From contig JAVHNS010000006.1 of the NCBI GenBank assembly GCA_036872755.1, positions 1,798,001-1,862,000 of the forward strand: a stretch of DNA of 64,000 bases, in the 5' to 3' direction. This stretch comes from Orbilia blumenaviensis (lineage: Eukaryota > Ascomycota > Orbiliomycetes > Orbiliales > Orbiliaceae). The notes under the pieces were generated by a model. It was given only the letters and a program-made list of their open reading frames with translations. It searched no databases and was not told the origin of the DNA. Positions 24,116 through 35,124 of the stretch are shown piece by piece (position 1 is the first letter of the stretch; each line of letters starts with the position of its first letter). The translations under genes and the position numbers were made by a program.

Positions 24116-27100
24116 CTAAATAACTGCAGACCTTACATTCCCATCTGCTGCCCCGCTACTCCGTCTCGGCTGTTGTGGCCCCGCTGTTGGAGCAGCTGAG
24201 CCAGAGCTTGCGACGGCAGCGGCCTGTGCACCTGCACCCCCACTCAAAGCCGAAAGATTCACATGGCTCAACCTATCTATCAAAGTCGATGCTACGGCAT
24301 CTACTGCACCCTGTATTTCCAGCTTTGTTAGCTCTGCGATCAATTAAGTTACTGAGAAGTGAGGATAGAAAATACCTTCGGCGCTCTCAAACTCGGGCCC
24401 TCCGGTGCAGTCTCTTGGACCTTAAATAATCTAACCCCGGTCCCGTTCCAAACCCCAACTGTACCCTTCCCAACCTGCATCTCACTAACGAATATGAAAC
24501 CCCACATCAAACTCTCGTACCAACCAAGTGCCATGGAACTCCATTCGAAAGTATAGCACTTGATTGGACTGGGCTCTATGCCGGGTATCTCAGTTGTCCG
24601 AATACGCTCCAGCATCGAAATATTGGTCTCAGCAGTCTGCGGAGTAGGTGGAGGATGGAGAGGTGATTGCGGAGTTGTCGTAGTAGTAGGACTGGTCACC
24701 GAATTTTGTCGAGAGTGTTTCGACAAAACAGCACGAAGCTGCGGCGATAATTCTTGTATAACAGTAAGGATAGTATGCAAAGGGAGTAGAGGCAACCAAG
24801 TCTCAATCTATCTCAATTGTCAGCCTTGTTTCTCGACACATTTTCTCTCTCATAGTGGATTATATACTCACCCACTCCGGACCAGGCGCGAACTCGCCAG
24901 ATGCATTATATGCCACACTATTCTGACTTCCAATACTGATAACGCTATTCTGCCTCGACAGCTGTCCGACTGGGAGCTTGCCTCTAGCCTTCTCACTCAT
25001 GCCTCTCAGCTGAACGGGAACTGCGTCATCAATGGAATTTCCACGCGAAGACTCGAATGCCGTTGAAGTGGGCGTCATCACGGCCGAAGACCTTCGCTGC
25101 GTACTGGTAGCATCGTCATCAGAATCATCAGAATCTCCAATTTGGAAAGTTTCAGGGTCTGCAGGGAGGCCGGGAGTATCTGGCGGCTGCATGGTATTCC
25201 TGCGAGATATGACAGGCGACTCTGGTTGCATTATATCGCTAGCATTGTCCTTCTGCATCCTCCGTTGCTTCTCAATCTCTTCACGCCCACTCTCTAGGGT
25301 GAAGGACCGGAGGGTCTCGAAGCGTTTATGTGAACGAAGGATGGCATAGATGAAAGAAGGATTCGCTTGAACGAATATTAGCATAGCACCATCTACTGAT
25401 ATATTGGCATACACTCACATGAATACTGGTGTTCGATAATGCTATTCATCGCCTCAAGCAAAGAATGTAGAAGGGCATGATTCGACTCGTTTGCAAGCAG
25501 AAAAGAGGGCGAGCTCATCGATGTGAACAGCTGCACTAGTTTCCCGCTCGCAGCGGAAGAGAGGTTCCGGACATACGGGGCGACGTTGCTAATGATGGCT
25601 AACAATGCCGGGTATATCGCGCCGAACTTGCCTTTGCTACTCGTTATCAGATTGTATATCGACTATATTATAATTAGTTAGACCGAGCAAGTATTAAAAT
25701 GAGGTTTGGGGGTGCCCACAATAATAACATATTCCGCATACGATCCTGAAAACCCAGAGATCCTAACACTGGGTGGGAGCAAGTTCTGGTTCTCGAACTT
25801 CTTATTTAGGCTCTTCCCAAACTTCGGCTCCGACGAGAGCGTCTGCAATACAAAGACACACATGCGTACCACACCAGATTTTGAGGCATCGGTGCGGTAC
25901 TCTAATGCATAATATATAAGTAACACAACGAAGTCAAGAGACCTATCTGTTTCTATCAGAAAGGCTCGGAATCGTTTGTTACACTGCAGAGACTCCCAAA
26001 AGAGCATGATGGTTTCGGGGGCCCACTTTAGAGACTTTTGAGAGCCCGGGAGGTACGATGAACTAGCTTGGATAGGTTGGTTCAGGACACGAGTCATGCC
26101 ATCAACAAGGAACTGGAAGTCCTGAGTCCTGTGGAGTCTGCCCAAGTAGTGTCTGAAGTTATTCTTCGGGGGAGGATCACCCTGTCTCCCTTCGGGGATC
26201 GGATATAGTAGGAGAATGAGCAACATATGTAGAGAGTATGTGACTAAAATCTGCCTGGAATCCGAAAAGACCACGTGATCGTAGGGCAGCCTCCACGATG
26301 CCGCATTATATTTCAGGGTAGTATTCAGCAGCGAGCAGAGCACCGACAGAACGACCTTCTTATCAGGGTTTGTGACAAGGTATGTGAGGGCCCTAGTACC
26401 CTTGACCGGCAGTGAATTCGACGGAATGTACATGGCCTTGCTGGTAATCGATATCAAAAGGCGCAGAATCTCAATACGATTCGATTCGCTCTCTCTAGTG
26501 ATTGCCATAGACGTATTACACCCAACGCCGCTTTGCCAGATCGCGTATGTGACCTTGGTTTTTCCTGTGACCGGGGTGACTGGTACCGTAAATCCTGCGA
26601 AGAAGAGCATGTCGAGTAGAGTATCTATCAGTTCCTCAGCGAGCGGCTTAATAGTCTCGATCTTTGGCGGTTCCGGGGTCGGATTCGGATTGGATTCGTC
26701 GAATATGACCTCGCTGACCCTTCTGGTCTTCTTCTTCCTAGGCGTCCAAAAAAACTTATCCTCCCATGCTTCCAAAGCGTCATTTTCGTAGAGATATGGT
26801 AGTAGGCGGGTTAGAATACGGATACAATTGAGAGCTTCCTTCTCGGGGGCAACTTCGGGATCTGGGAACGCCGGGTGGTGTCGCAGGTGAAACAGTCTCG
26901 AGGTGAGGGCGATGATCAGGGTCTCCAGGTTATCGAGCGAACTATCCCTGGTCCGTCGAATATCGGCCGATGAGAAGAGGGTGAAGACATCTTCGGCAGC
27001 TTCTGGTAATTCCCAGAACTAATAAATTACAGACAATCACCATAAGGATAGAGCATTGCAGTTAGCAACATACAAAACTACGACGGAGCCACAACACTAG

Positions 27101-27252
27101 GTAATTGAGTAGCTGGTGCGAGGGAAAAGAGAAGAGAAGAGAAGCAAAGTAGGTACCTGACGCCAGTATGGGTCGTCGACGGGAATGCCCTTCTCCTCGG
27201 CAAGGCGAAAGACGCCCTTCTTGAAGGAGAGCTTTGAATCGGCTGCACCCAT
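24116..27252 (-). CDS. HID1-domain (Hid1/Ecm30 family) protein
   Basis: Six exons (27157-27252, 25720-27018, 25419-25662, 24872-25395, 24376-24807, 24116-24331) give about 936 aa. HID1 is a Golgi-associated peripheral protein needed for secretory-granule biogenesis in animals; the yeast relative is Ecm30. The N-terminus MGAADSKLSFKKG matches the animal start (MGSTDSKLNFRK) and offers Gly2 for N-myristoylation. The first intron falls at the family-conserved site before FWELPE. Conserved blocks include LEAWEDKFFW, PLAEELIDTLLDMLFFAGFTV, FLVDGMTRVLNQP and NPSFIYAILR. A Ser/Asp-rich linker (about residues 600-720) is probably disordered. Two acceptors are ambiguous: a CAGTAG (NAGNAG) at exon 4 and a GCAGAG at exon 6, where only the second AG keeps frame. 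Confidence 0.9.
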
Positions 27253-30200
27253 CCAAGCAGCTACTACCAGCTATCCAGCTCGACCGGTGTTTCTGAGAGA
27301 GAGGGGGGAGAGTAAGGATATTTGTCTGTCGTCTGATATTGGAGCTCGAGAGATATAGCCGGGGATCTTAGAGCATTCGAATTCGCATGCGGGGAGAAGT
27401 GTTCGAAAGAGGCAGAAACCGGACAAAGGGTACACAGGAAGGACAGTTTAAGATATTTTCTTTGATGTTGATTGGACCTGAGGCGATTTGATTTGTACGG
27501 ACAACTGGCCAGACGATGAGATGACGTACTCCGCTGACCGTTGATCAGGGACGCGAACGGGATTGCACTTCAATCAAACTCAAATGGTGGCCGAATCGAA
27601 CGTTGCACGGTTCCGGTACTGGTGGCCGGTGGTATCGGTTCGTACTGCTGTGTGTGTATTGTATGGTAACTAACTATGATCTTGTGGGTGGCGGTGGTTT
27701 GTTCAAATGTTGGATGGGTGGTTTCCTCAAATCACCGCTCTTGACTTAGCTTAGAGCCCATAGCCTAAGCCAGCAGTTAACGACCCAGTAGGTGGTAGCT
27801 GATAGTTGCCTAGGTACCTACTTAAGTACTTAGTTGATGAGACTATTAACTAAGTATTTAGTACCAGAGTCAGGCAGAGTTGGGGAGATGCCGCAGTAAC
27901 TAGTGTATGCTCCTGCCAAGCTGGCGACTCGGCTGACCCGGCTGGCGACCGCGGAACCATCCACTGCCGTCAACACAAAAAGAAGATTCGTTGAGACTGC
28001 GCTACACTGCCGTGTGTCTAAACTGACATGTCCGTTTGATGCAACTGCAGCTAACCTGCTGAATCCGTCTAAATAGCCAAACCTGGCTAGGCCATAAACA
28101 TAGAGGCTTCGATGCCCCAGAGGGAAGTTAACTTAATTATTCCTGGGAATATTCCGCTTGATATTGTGCCAGGCGCCGCAGGCCAGGCCTGACCAGCTAG
28201 TTGTTGCGACGTTGAGTAAAAAGCGCTTCCTCAAAAACGGCAACGCATTATCGGCGATAAACCGTTTATCAGAGGAGCAGTTAATAGGGCTCTAGAGATC
28301 CAGAAACGTCAGTCCGTCCATAATATCATCACGATACCTATGGTGTATATAGTTACCCTTGAATTCATACTCAATAACTACAATAAAAGGGGTGGATGGT
28401 AGTCCCAAAACAATGCGTTCGATTTTGGTTGTATCAACATATATATTGGAAAGTCGTCAGTAGACGAGCGCGAGGCCCCTGCAATCATTCGAACATATCT
28501 CGCAAGATACGAGGCTTCGGTGCGAACTATATTTGATGAGTTTCGGACTCGAAATGTATCCTTGTGCATATTGCGAAGCTAAAACTTCTTTTATAAAAGG
28601 GAGATCCTATTTATCATATTAATTTCGAAACCCAAACGAGTATATTTACCAGCGGAATTTTTGACGAACTATATAAATGAGATTTAGGTACCCCCCGGAA
28701 CACACTAATCTTACCGTCTTGCACTTGATCGCTAGTCTTATCGGGCTACAGTAGCTTAGTGCGGAACATAAATCCATATACCCATAGGTAACGGTGCACC
28801 CGTGCCGTAATCCAAATATTGTCGATTCCTCGAAGAGACCAGCCTTTCGCCCTGACCAGTATATCAAGGAGGCCGTCGCCTGTTTTTCTAACCAGCAATG
28901 GCATTGAGAGTAGCACCAACGCTCGGGGTGACAACAGAATCCGCCTGATCGGTCCCGGATATCAAGACCACCAGCACAGTCGCATATCTTTATATAGCCC
29001 ACAAACGAAGAGAAAAAGAGGGAAAGAGTTAGCCGGAGACTGTCCCTCTTTCAATTCTAAAAAAAGAAAGAAAAGGGGGGCAGAAGGTGTGTGGTATGCT
29101 CACGTCGCTCCCGCAACCACCAAATCCAATATCCTAACCCTCGTCAGCAACTACAAGGCCGTGAGGATCCTAGGAACAACCCAGTAACCGATATCGTGAT
29201 TCCCAATCTCGCATTTAAACTTATGACAAAATTAAAGATTATCCCCGGTATGAGGACCAGCCGCGTAAGAATGTCTGTACTACTAGAGTTCTATAGTCCG
29301 GTGAGGGATGGGTAGAATTTAGTGCAACTTGCTTAGGTGACACTACATCATCTAGTGCCACAATAACAAACGCCCCACCTCAACGTCTACTGTCATCCCA
29401 CTAAAGTGTTCTTCTGGGTTTCCTTGGAAGATCTTACAAATGGCCAGGAACTTCAACCACCCTCCGGTCCGACTGGATCAGGGTACAAGCTATGCATCTA
29501 GATCGATAGATTATGGCATTCTGATACACTTGGCGTTAGTATTACCGATATTTTATAGATATAGGGTTTATGCACGCAATGCGCTTACATTCGGATCTAA
29601 GCAGGACCCCTTTCTAAATCGAATATTTGACCATAGTCAGATTCGACGCCTTGACGTTACACGCAACGGTTCATGGTTTTGAATAGGATAACAAGCAGCT
29701 TTTAGCGAATGACAACTGCCCGAAAATTGCCAAACCCATACTTTCATCTGCAGGGAGGTTATGAGAAATATGGCTAATACTATACATTTCTACCCTCATG
29801 ATTTCCGACTATGCTCATATAACTTGGAGTTTGTTATGACCCATAATTTAGGAAAGGCTAGCGCATGCTTGTCATAAATCTACGCCAAATCGCAAATCAA
29901 TTATTTTTCAGGTAGCCGATAGGTCTAGCTAAAAAAATCAAGAGAAAGAAAGAATACACAGCATGAGCCTGGTCTGGTGAACAACCGCAAACACGCCGCA
30001 TATGCTGCGCAAGAGGCTATTTCGATTTTATACAAAGTCAGCCTGAGAAGTATGTTGCGGTCTTACGACGTATGAGAAAGTTTGTATCAACCTTTCCGTT
30101 ATTCTGGAACTCTAATTCCACAAATTGCCTGTGGACCTTAGCCAGGTGAGCCAAACACATTATTTTATGGATACACGAAGCAGATGTTAACTCTCAAACT

Positions 30201-30946
30201 TTGGAAGCGGTTTCATCTTCGCATCACTATTCTGTGAATATCTATTAGTCTCGTATCTAGGGCTTCTGGCAGGCCACAGTGTGTGGACTTTCACAGCACA
30301 AATATTTCTTGCTAGATTAGGGTTGAGGATTTCTAGTCAACAGCTTACTTGTCCATAGGCTTTTTAAGGATCTATCTACCCATAACGTTAATACTAGCCA
30401 CTTAATTCTTTATAAGTAGCCGGGCCCCGGTACCTTGGAACTATGGAATAAAATTTTCTACAGTACCTCTGCATAAAGTTAGTACATAATTTGGATAACA
30501 AAGTCTACCTATATAAAACACTAATCCAATCCATACATTTTCACACTTCTTTGAGTCTAGTGAACTAAAAAACCCAACCAGTGTTCCAAACACATGCGCT
30601 CAAAACTCCAAAGCTTGTGTGATATAACCCTTTCTATAAGCCGTCACAAAAGAAAATTTTAACAAAGGAGATACAAGGGAAAATAAAAGAAGAACGTAAG
30701 GAAAAGCAAAAAGTTAGGAGTAATGAAGAATTAAAAGGGAATAGGAGAAGCAAAAGGAAGGACAAAAAGAAGGAAGAACGGGGGACCAAAAGAAATACAA
30801 AGCAGCCTCCTCCTACCAAACTTCCTCAAATTGATATCACCGACTCGCACCCTAGCCTTCTGGTAGTAGAAAATTGTCCTGTTTGCAAAGAAACGAAATG
30901 GATCTATCCACTGTATCGGCTCTTGCCCTCAGAACGGCTGTTTCGT
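27253..30946. other. Gene-poor 3.7-kb stretch
   Basis: Upstream of the HID1 gene. Frames are short and none is recognised. The sequence from about 27750 has many short direct repeats of the ggtacctac/taagtactta kind, seen also near 58.3 kb. AG-rich tracts occur near 29010-29080 and 30645-30800. It may contain decayed sequence, but I could not identify any transposon domain. Confidence 0.35.
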
Positions 30947-33001
30947 TTATTTCTTGCGGGTGCCACTAATTACGGGTCTTCGGGGACACGCTTTGTCATA
31001 ATGTTCTTGCACACATTTTTTGCTCCCCAATTGTTTTAAGCATCGACTGCAAAAGTAAATAGTTGGAGTAACTCCGGACTTACGGCCTCTGCTCTTCTCC
31101 TCTAACCAGGGCGTGTCCCCAACGGGACACCCGGTCAAGGGCCACTTCTCACTCAACTTTACACCAGATATTTTTCTCATCACAATGGTTCCCGCTTCGA
31201 GACTTGGAAATCCCTCGCCAATCTCGCTGCAGAGGAGCAGGCATCTAAACCCTATAGTACCACTTAGCACAAACATTCGGAATGTCTAGTAGTATTGATA
31301 TTAGGCATCAAAGCGACTAGGAAGGCTTGGAGACTTACAGATAAGGAAGGTCAGTAACATCGCGAAGATAGACCCCGATAGCAAGAAAACCCACATAGTT
31401 CCCATAAAATCTGGTCCTCGTCTGTCCTCGTCGCTCGGCGTTGACAAAAGTGCCTCCATTGCACCTCCCAGGTCAGGACTACGAGGTGCTGAGTAAAAGA
31501 GTGGAGAAGCCTGGTGATTAGGCCTAGGAAGTTGGTCAGAGGTTGAAGATTCGAGAATTTCGAACAGTCCCTCTGTTTCGTTTGAGAGATCCAGGACGAG
31601 GCCTTGTGCTCGCCTCAGAAAACCGGGGTAGTCGCTCCCGAACTCCCACCACGTCTCTAGCTTCGTTTCTGCGTTCCAAATACCTGAAACAGCATTTGTG
31701 AACAACCAAAGGTCCTCCCCGGAGAAGAGTTTGTACCAGCGAGGAATATCCTCTTTAAACCTTTCTTGGTAGGTGCAGCCTTGTCTGACCTTCTCCGTAT
31801 ATCTATCCAGTGTTCGCGCAATTGAATAACAGACGCAGAGAAGAGCCATGACACTTTCGAGATTGCGTGGAACGTGTCCACGCGTAGTGCTTCGGAGTGC
31901 CTTTTGCCCTCGTCTCCAACACCTCGCTGCGTTCGGAAAGGTGGTTTGTAGGCGTTCAAAAATTTTCTGACGGGCCATTTGGTGGAATGTTGCCTTAAAG
32001 TACGTCCATATGTCCTCCTTTGCTTGTCGAGCCTCCGCCATTTTTCTTCCTCGCGACGATGGAGGTGGGGTACGTAGAGCATTCCTAGCCTGTTCTAATT
32101 CAAGCTCACGAGGGATCTGAGGGTTATGGGGGGTCTGGTATTCATTCATGCCCTGGAGGATGCCAGAAATCGAAGCAATCTTCTTTCGAGATAATACTCC
32201 TTTAACGGTTTTAAGTATTATATTCCACTTCTTACACTCATCTTTAGTAACCGCTGCCAGATCGATCTTTGTATTATGGCTTTTCATAACACTAGCGACG
32301 CCTGGCGGGTTGGAGTGAAAGAATTGGTGATTTCGGTCGACTAGAGGGTCTTCCTCCTCAGCTTTCGGTACAACGTCCGCGAGGATATCATCGATATTTC
32401 TGCACCGTAAACGGGTTTCTCCAACACTCTGGATGTGAGAAAAAAGGAACTTGTCAACCAGTAGCTGGAAGGGAGCGTAATAATGCGATGATTGTTGTGA
32501 GGGAGTCTGTAAACTTTTGTAGCTTCTTAGACCCCACCACAAGTCATCGTACCGAGTCATTAGGAACTCTAAGGACCACATGGACCAGCCTGCAATCTTG
32601 ATTTCTGCTGGTACCATCGGATCGTGCCCAATAGTGTTGACTACCATTTTTTCCAAGGTACCATGTGTGTTCGGAATGTATACATGGCAAAAGTCGATGC
32701 CTTCTCGAACGAAGAAACTGAATTGGGAGTCGTATTCTTGTAAACCGCGACAAGAACACAAGTTGCTGCAGAGGAATTGGCCCATGCCTCGACGGGCCTC
32801 TGCAGATGGCCGAGGGTGGAGCCCAGACCTTTCTATGTGGACATCCCCGTCTGAGCTGTATGTATCTCGCACCGATAAAGGTGACCAATCTCCCTGTGCT
32901 GGGCGGCCTATATAATCGGAGATTCGGTACATAGGCATCGCATGCCAATTGGCGAGGTACGGACAATCACTTTCATAGCAAGGAAGGCCAGAACTTTGCA
33001 T
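30947..33001 (-). CDS. Unrecognised protein with a transmembrane segment and C-terminal Cys/His cluster
   Basis: Two exons (31339-33001 and 30947-31251), joined across an 87-bp intron with a GTAAGT donor, give 655 aa from the ATG at 33001. The open frame continues upstream to 33106 without an ATG, so an extra 5' exon is possible. The long N-terminal part is rich in Cys, Trp and Arg (for example CYESDCPYLANWHAMPMY, then CSNLCSCRG) and has Trp-rich segments that look globular. A hydrophobic stretch near residues 535-560 (MWVFLLSGSIFAMLLTFLIC) is split by the intron. After it comes a C2H2/C2HC-like cluster, CSRCLKQL, then C, H and C (CVQEHYDKAC). I recognise no family. It may be a lineage-specific gene; neighbours give no clue. 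Confidence 0.6.
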
Positions 33002-34260
33002 GTTGGGTGATGTAGCCTTAGCCTTCGAATCAGTAGCCTCGTAGAGCTTGGTGAATAATGTGATAGCAATTCCGTTTAAACTGTTCTTGTTGAAACCAGA
33101 CAACACGGTGGTTTAAACCAAGATTTTTTGTGTCGTTTCCTTTCTTGCAGTATTGCGTCTAGCAAACACGAGACAAGTTGATAAGGATATCGATACTGAT
33201 CTGGTCTTGTTAGAACAAGACAACAATGTGGACTGGTCTCGTTGCAACAGAAAAGTTGAGACCACGACGACGTAAGAAGGAAGAATGGCTAAAGATAAAA
33301 TTAATTAGAGAGAAATTCGGGATGATAGAAGAGGTGGGCAGGTCTCCTTTATATCTTCTGTCTTCAAAAATCCTAGTCTTTTTTTTGCAAAGTGTATATG
33401 ATAGAACCCAACCAGCAACGCAAGAATGGATCCTATTGGTCGTCGAAAGCGCGCTATGCCTAATTTGTGATATAGTTGATAGTGCTGCATATGTACTGCG
33501 CACCTCAAAAATTCAGGCTTTGTGTTGAGGCTTGTGCTGTAACCAATAAACATGACAATCCATCACATCGATGCATCAGAACTTGACCTGAATGTTTTCA
33601 AACCCCCATAGCTTCATCAATACTTAATTAAAATAACTTCTTCAACCGTCACAATACTCAGTATGAGTCAAATATTCTTCCAGTACTAATTAGCTCCCAG
33701 CCTTGTAAACTTGCGATAGGAAATAACCCAATATTTTGAGGATGTCCTTTCCGTCACCAGGTGCCAGGTTTTGATGGCTCCGCTCTTCGCCGTACTTAAA
33801 CCCGGCTGAGTATATACGTACAATCAGACCTAGTTATTACAGTAACTGGGAACGAGTTTGGAGAGATAATTCGTTAAGAATTTGGTAGCGAGAGATAACA
33901 CTTTTTGTTGAACTCCCACCAGCAATTTTTGGTGTAGGGCGGCACAGGTACTAGGAGTTATTGAGACCCTGGCTTATTAGTCGGACACTGCCAAGCACGC
34001 CATCCCTTGCTGCCACTCCTAGTTTGGGATATACTTTATGGAGTTGCATTCACATATTTCCTCATTCGGGGATAGGGCTGAAGTAGTCCATACTCTGCTG
34101 TGTATGACCTATAATGGACCAGGTATCATTTGAGAGCAAGAGCCAATCCGACTAACCCGATTTGTGATCTCAAGGTTGAAGCTGCATTAGACGGAAAATC
34201 AGTTCGACACAAGCCTCGTCGCTGACAAAGCCCCTATGCTTCAACAAAGCGGCTTGATCG
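33002..34260. other. Divergent intergenic region
   Basis: Lies between divergent genes and presumably holds both promoters. No further gene recognised, although a missing 5' exon of the minus-strand gene may lie between 33106 and about 33550. Confidence 0.4.
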
Positions 34261-35124
34261 ATGGCATATATAGGGCCTTCAGGCGCACAAGAACCAGCAG
34301 CTATGACAACTGAGTTTCCTCGCTCTACAAGACACATTGAACCCACTGTACGTAGCCGGCTTTTCCATACTCTCAACTCAGCTTGTCAACGGTCCAACTT
34401 TGCGACCGAAAGATACTCATTTTACACCATGTCTACTCTTCCGGTTGATGTTGATACCTCGGGTCCTCACAACGTCGACGACGCCGTTCCCTACCTTCCT
34501 GCATACGATTGCCAAACAGAAACCAATTCAAACGTCGGCGCGGAAGACCTACGCTTTGGCCGCCACGATTCCATATCCATACTTGCCGCAGGTGTCACAG
34601 TAACATACTTCGTTGATCTCGATACTTTCAAATCGGATATCGACAGCGAGTTCGTTGCAGCCAGTTTTCAAGAAGCGGTTCGCCAATGGGGACCGATTCC
34701 CCTCACTTTCAAAAGGGTTTGGTCTTCAAAGGCGGCTTTTTTCCGTGTCATCGCCTCCGATGTCGACTTCCGCAGGAGCTATGCCCGGGCCTTCTTCCCA
34801 GACTATCCTCAACACTCTCGTCTTCTCGTTATCTACCCACTTGCTCTCAAACACAAATATGCAATGGTCAATATTTTAAGCCATGAGCTCGGTCACATCA
34901 TGGGAATACGACATTCATTTGCGGGCGAGAGAGAAAGGGACCCTTCTGTCCTTTTCGGATTTCATAACCCTTATTCTGTGATGCGCTATACCGACCCGCT
35001 TAACCTCCAGGTTCACTGGCTAGACATCGATCTCCTCATCGCTTTCTATAGATATGCCTACGACCACCCAGAGGGATACGGTGGCTTTCCTATCCAATTT
35101 ATTGTTCCACCAGGGAATTCCTAA
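34261..35124 (+). CDS. Metzincin-type zinc metalloprotease
   Basis: One exon of 287 aa. The zinc site is HELGHIMGIRH with His208, Glu209, His212 and His218, the full HExxHxxGxxH metzincin consensus; a Met-turn candidate is Met241 in YSVMRY, 23 residues after the last zinc ligand. Upstream are matrixin-like features: VTVTYFVDL, the helix ASFQEAVRQWG and RVIASDVDF. It therefore resembles an M10-like peptidase domain in minimal form. No signal peptide or cysteine-switch propeptide is visible from the first ATG, so it is unlike animal matrix metalloproteases. An internal ATG at 34429 (codon 57, good CACCATG context) would remove a basic, presequence-like N-terminus without touching the catalytic domain. 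Substrate unknown. Confidence 0.85.
   Translation: MAYIGPSGAQEPAAMTTEFPRSTRHIEPTVRSRLFHTLNSACQRSNFATERYSFYTMSTLPVDVDTSGPHNVDDAVPYLPAYDCQTETNSNVGAEDLRFGRHDSISILAAGVTVTYFVDLDTFKSDIDSEFVAASFQEAVRQWGPIPLTFKRVWSSKAAFFRVIASDVDFRRSYARAFFPDYPQHSRLLVIYPLALKHKYAMVNILSHELGHIMGIRHSFAGERERDPSVLFGFHNPYSVMRYTDPLNLQVHWLDIDLLIAFYRYAYDHPEGYGGFPIQFIVPPGNS

Noticed and set aside
24560..25066. 168-codon plus-strand frame
   Set aside because: Antisense to exons and an intron of the HID1-family gene; shadow frame.
28646..29187. Overlapping frames on both strands in the 27.3-30.9 kb gap
   Set aside because: They lack recognisable domains, splice logic or convincing starts; composition is like the surrounding non-coding sequence.
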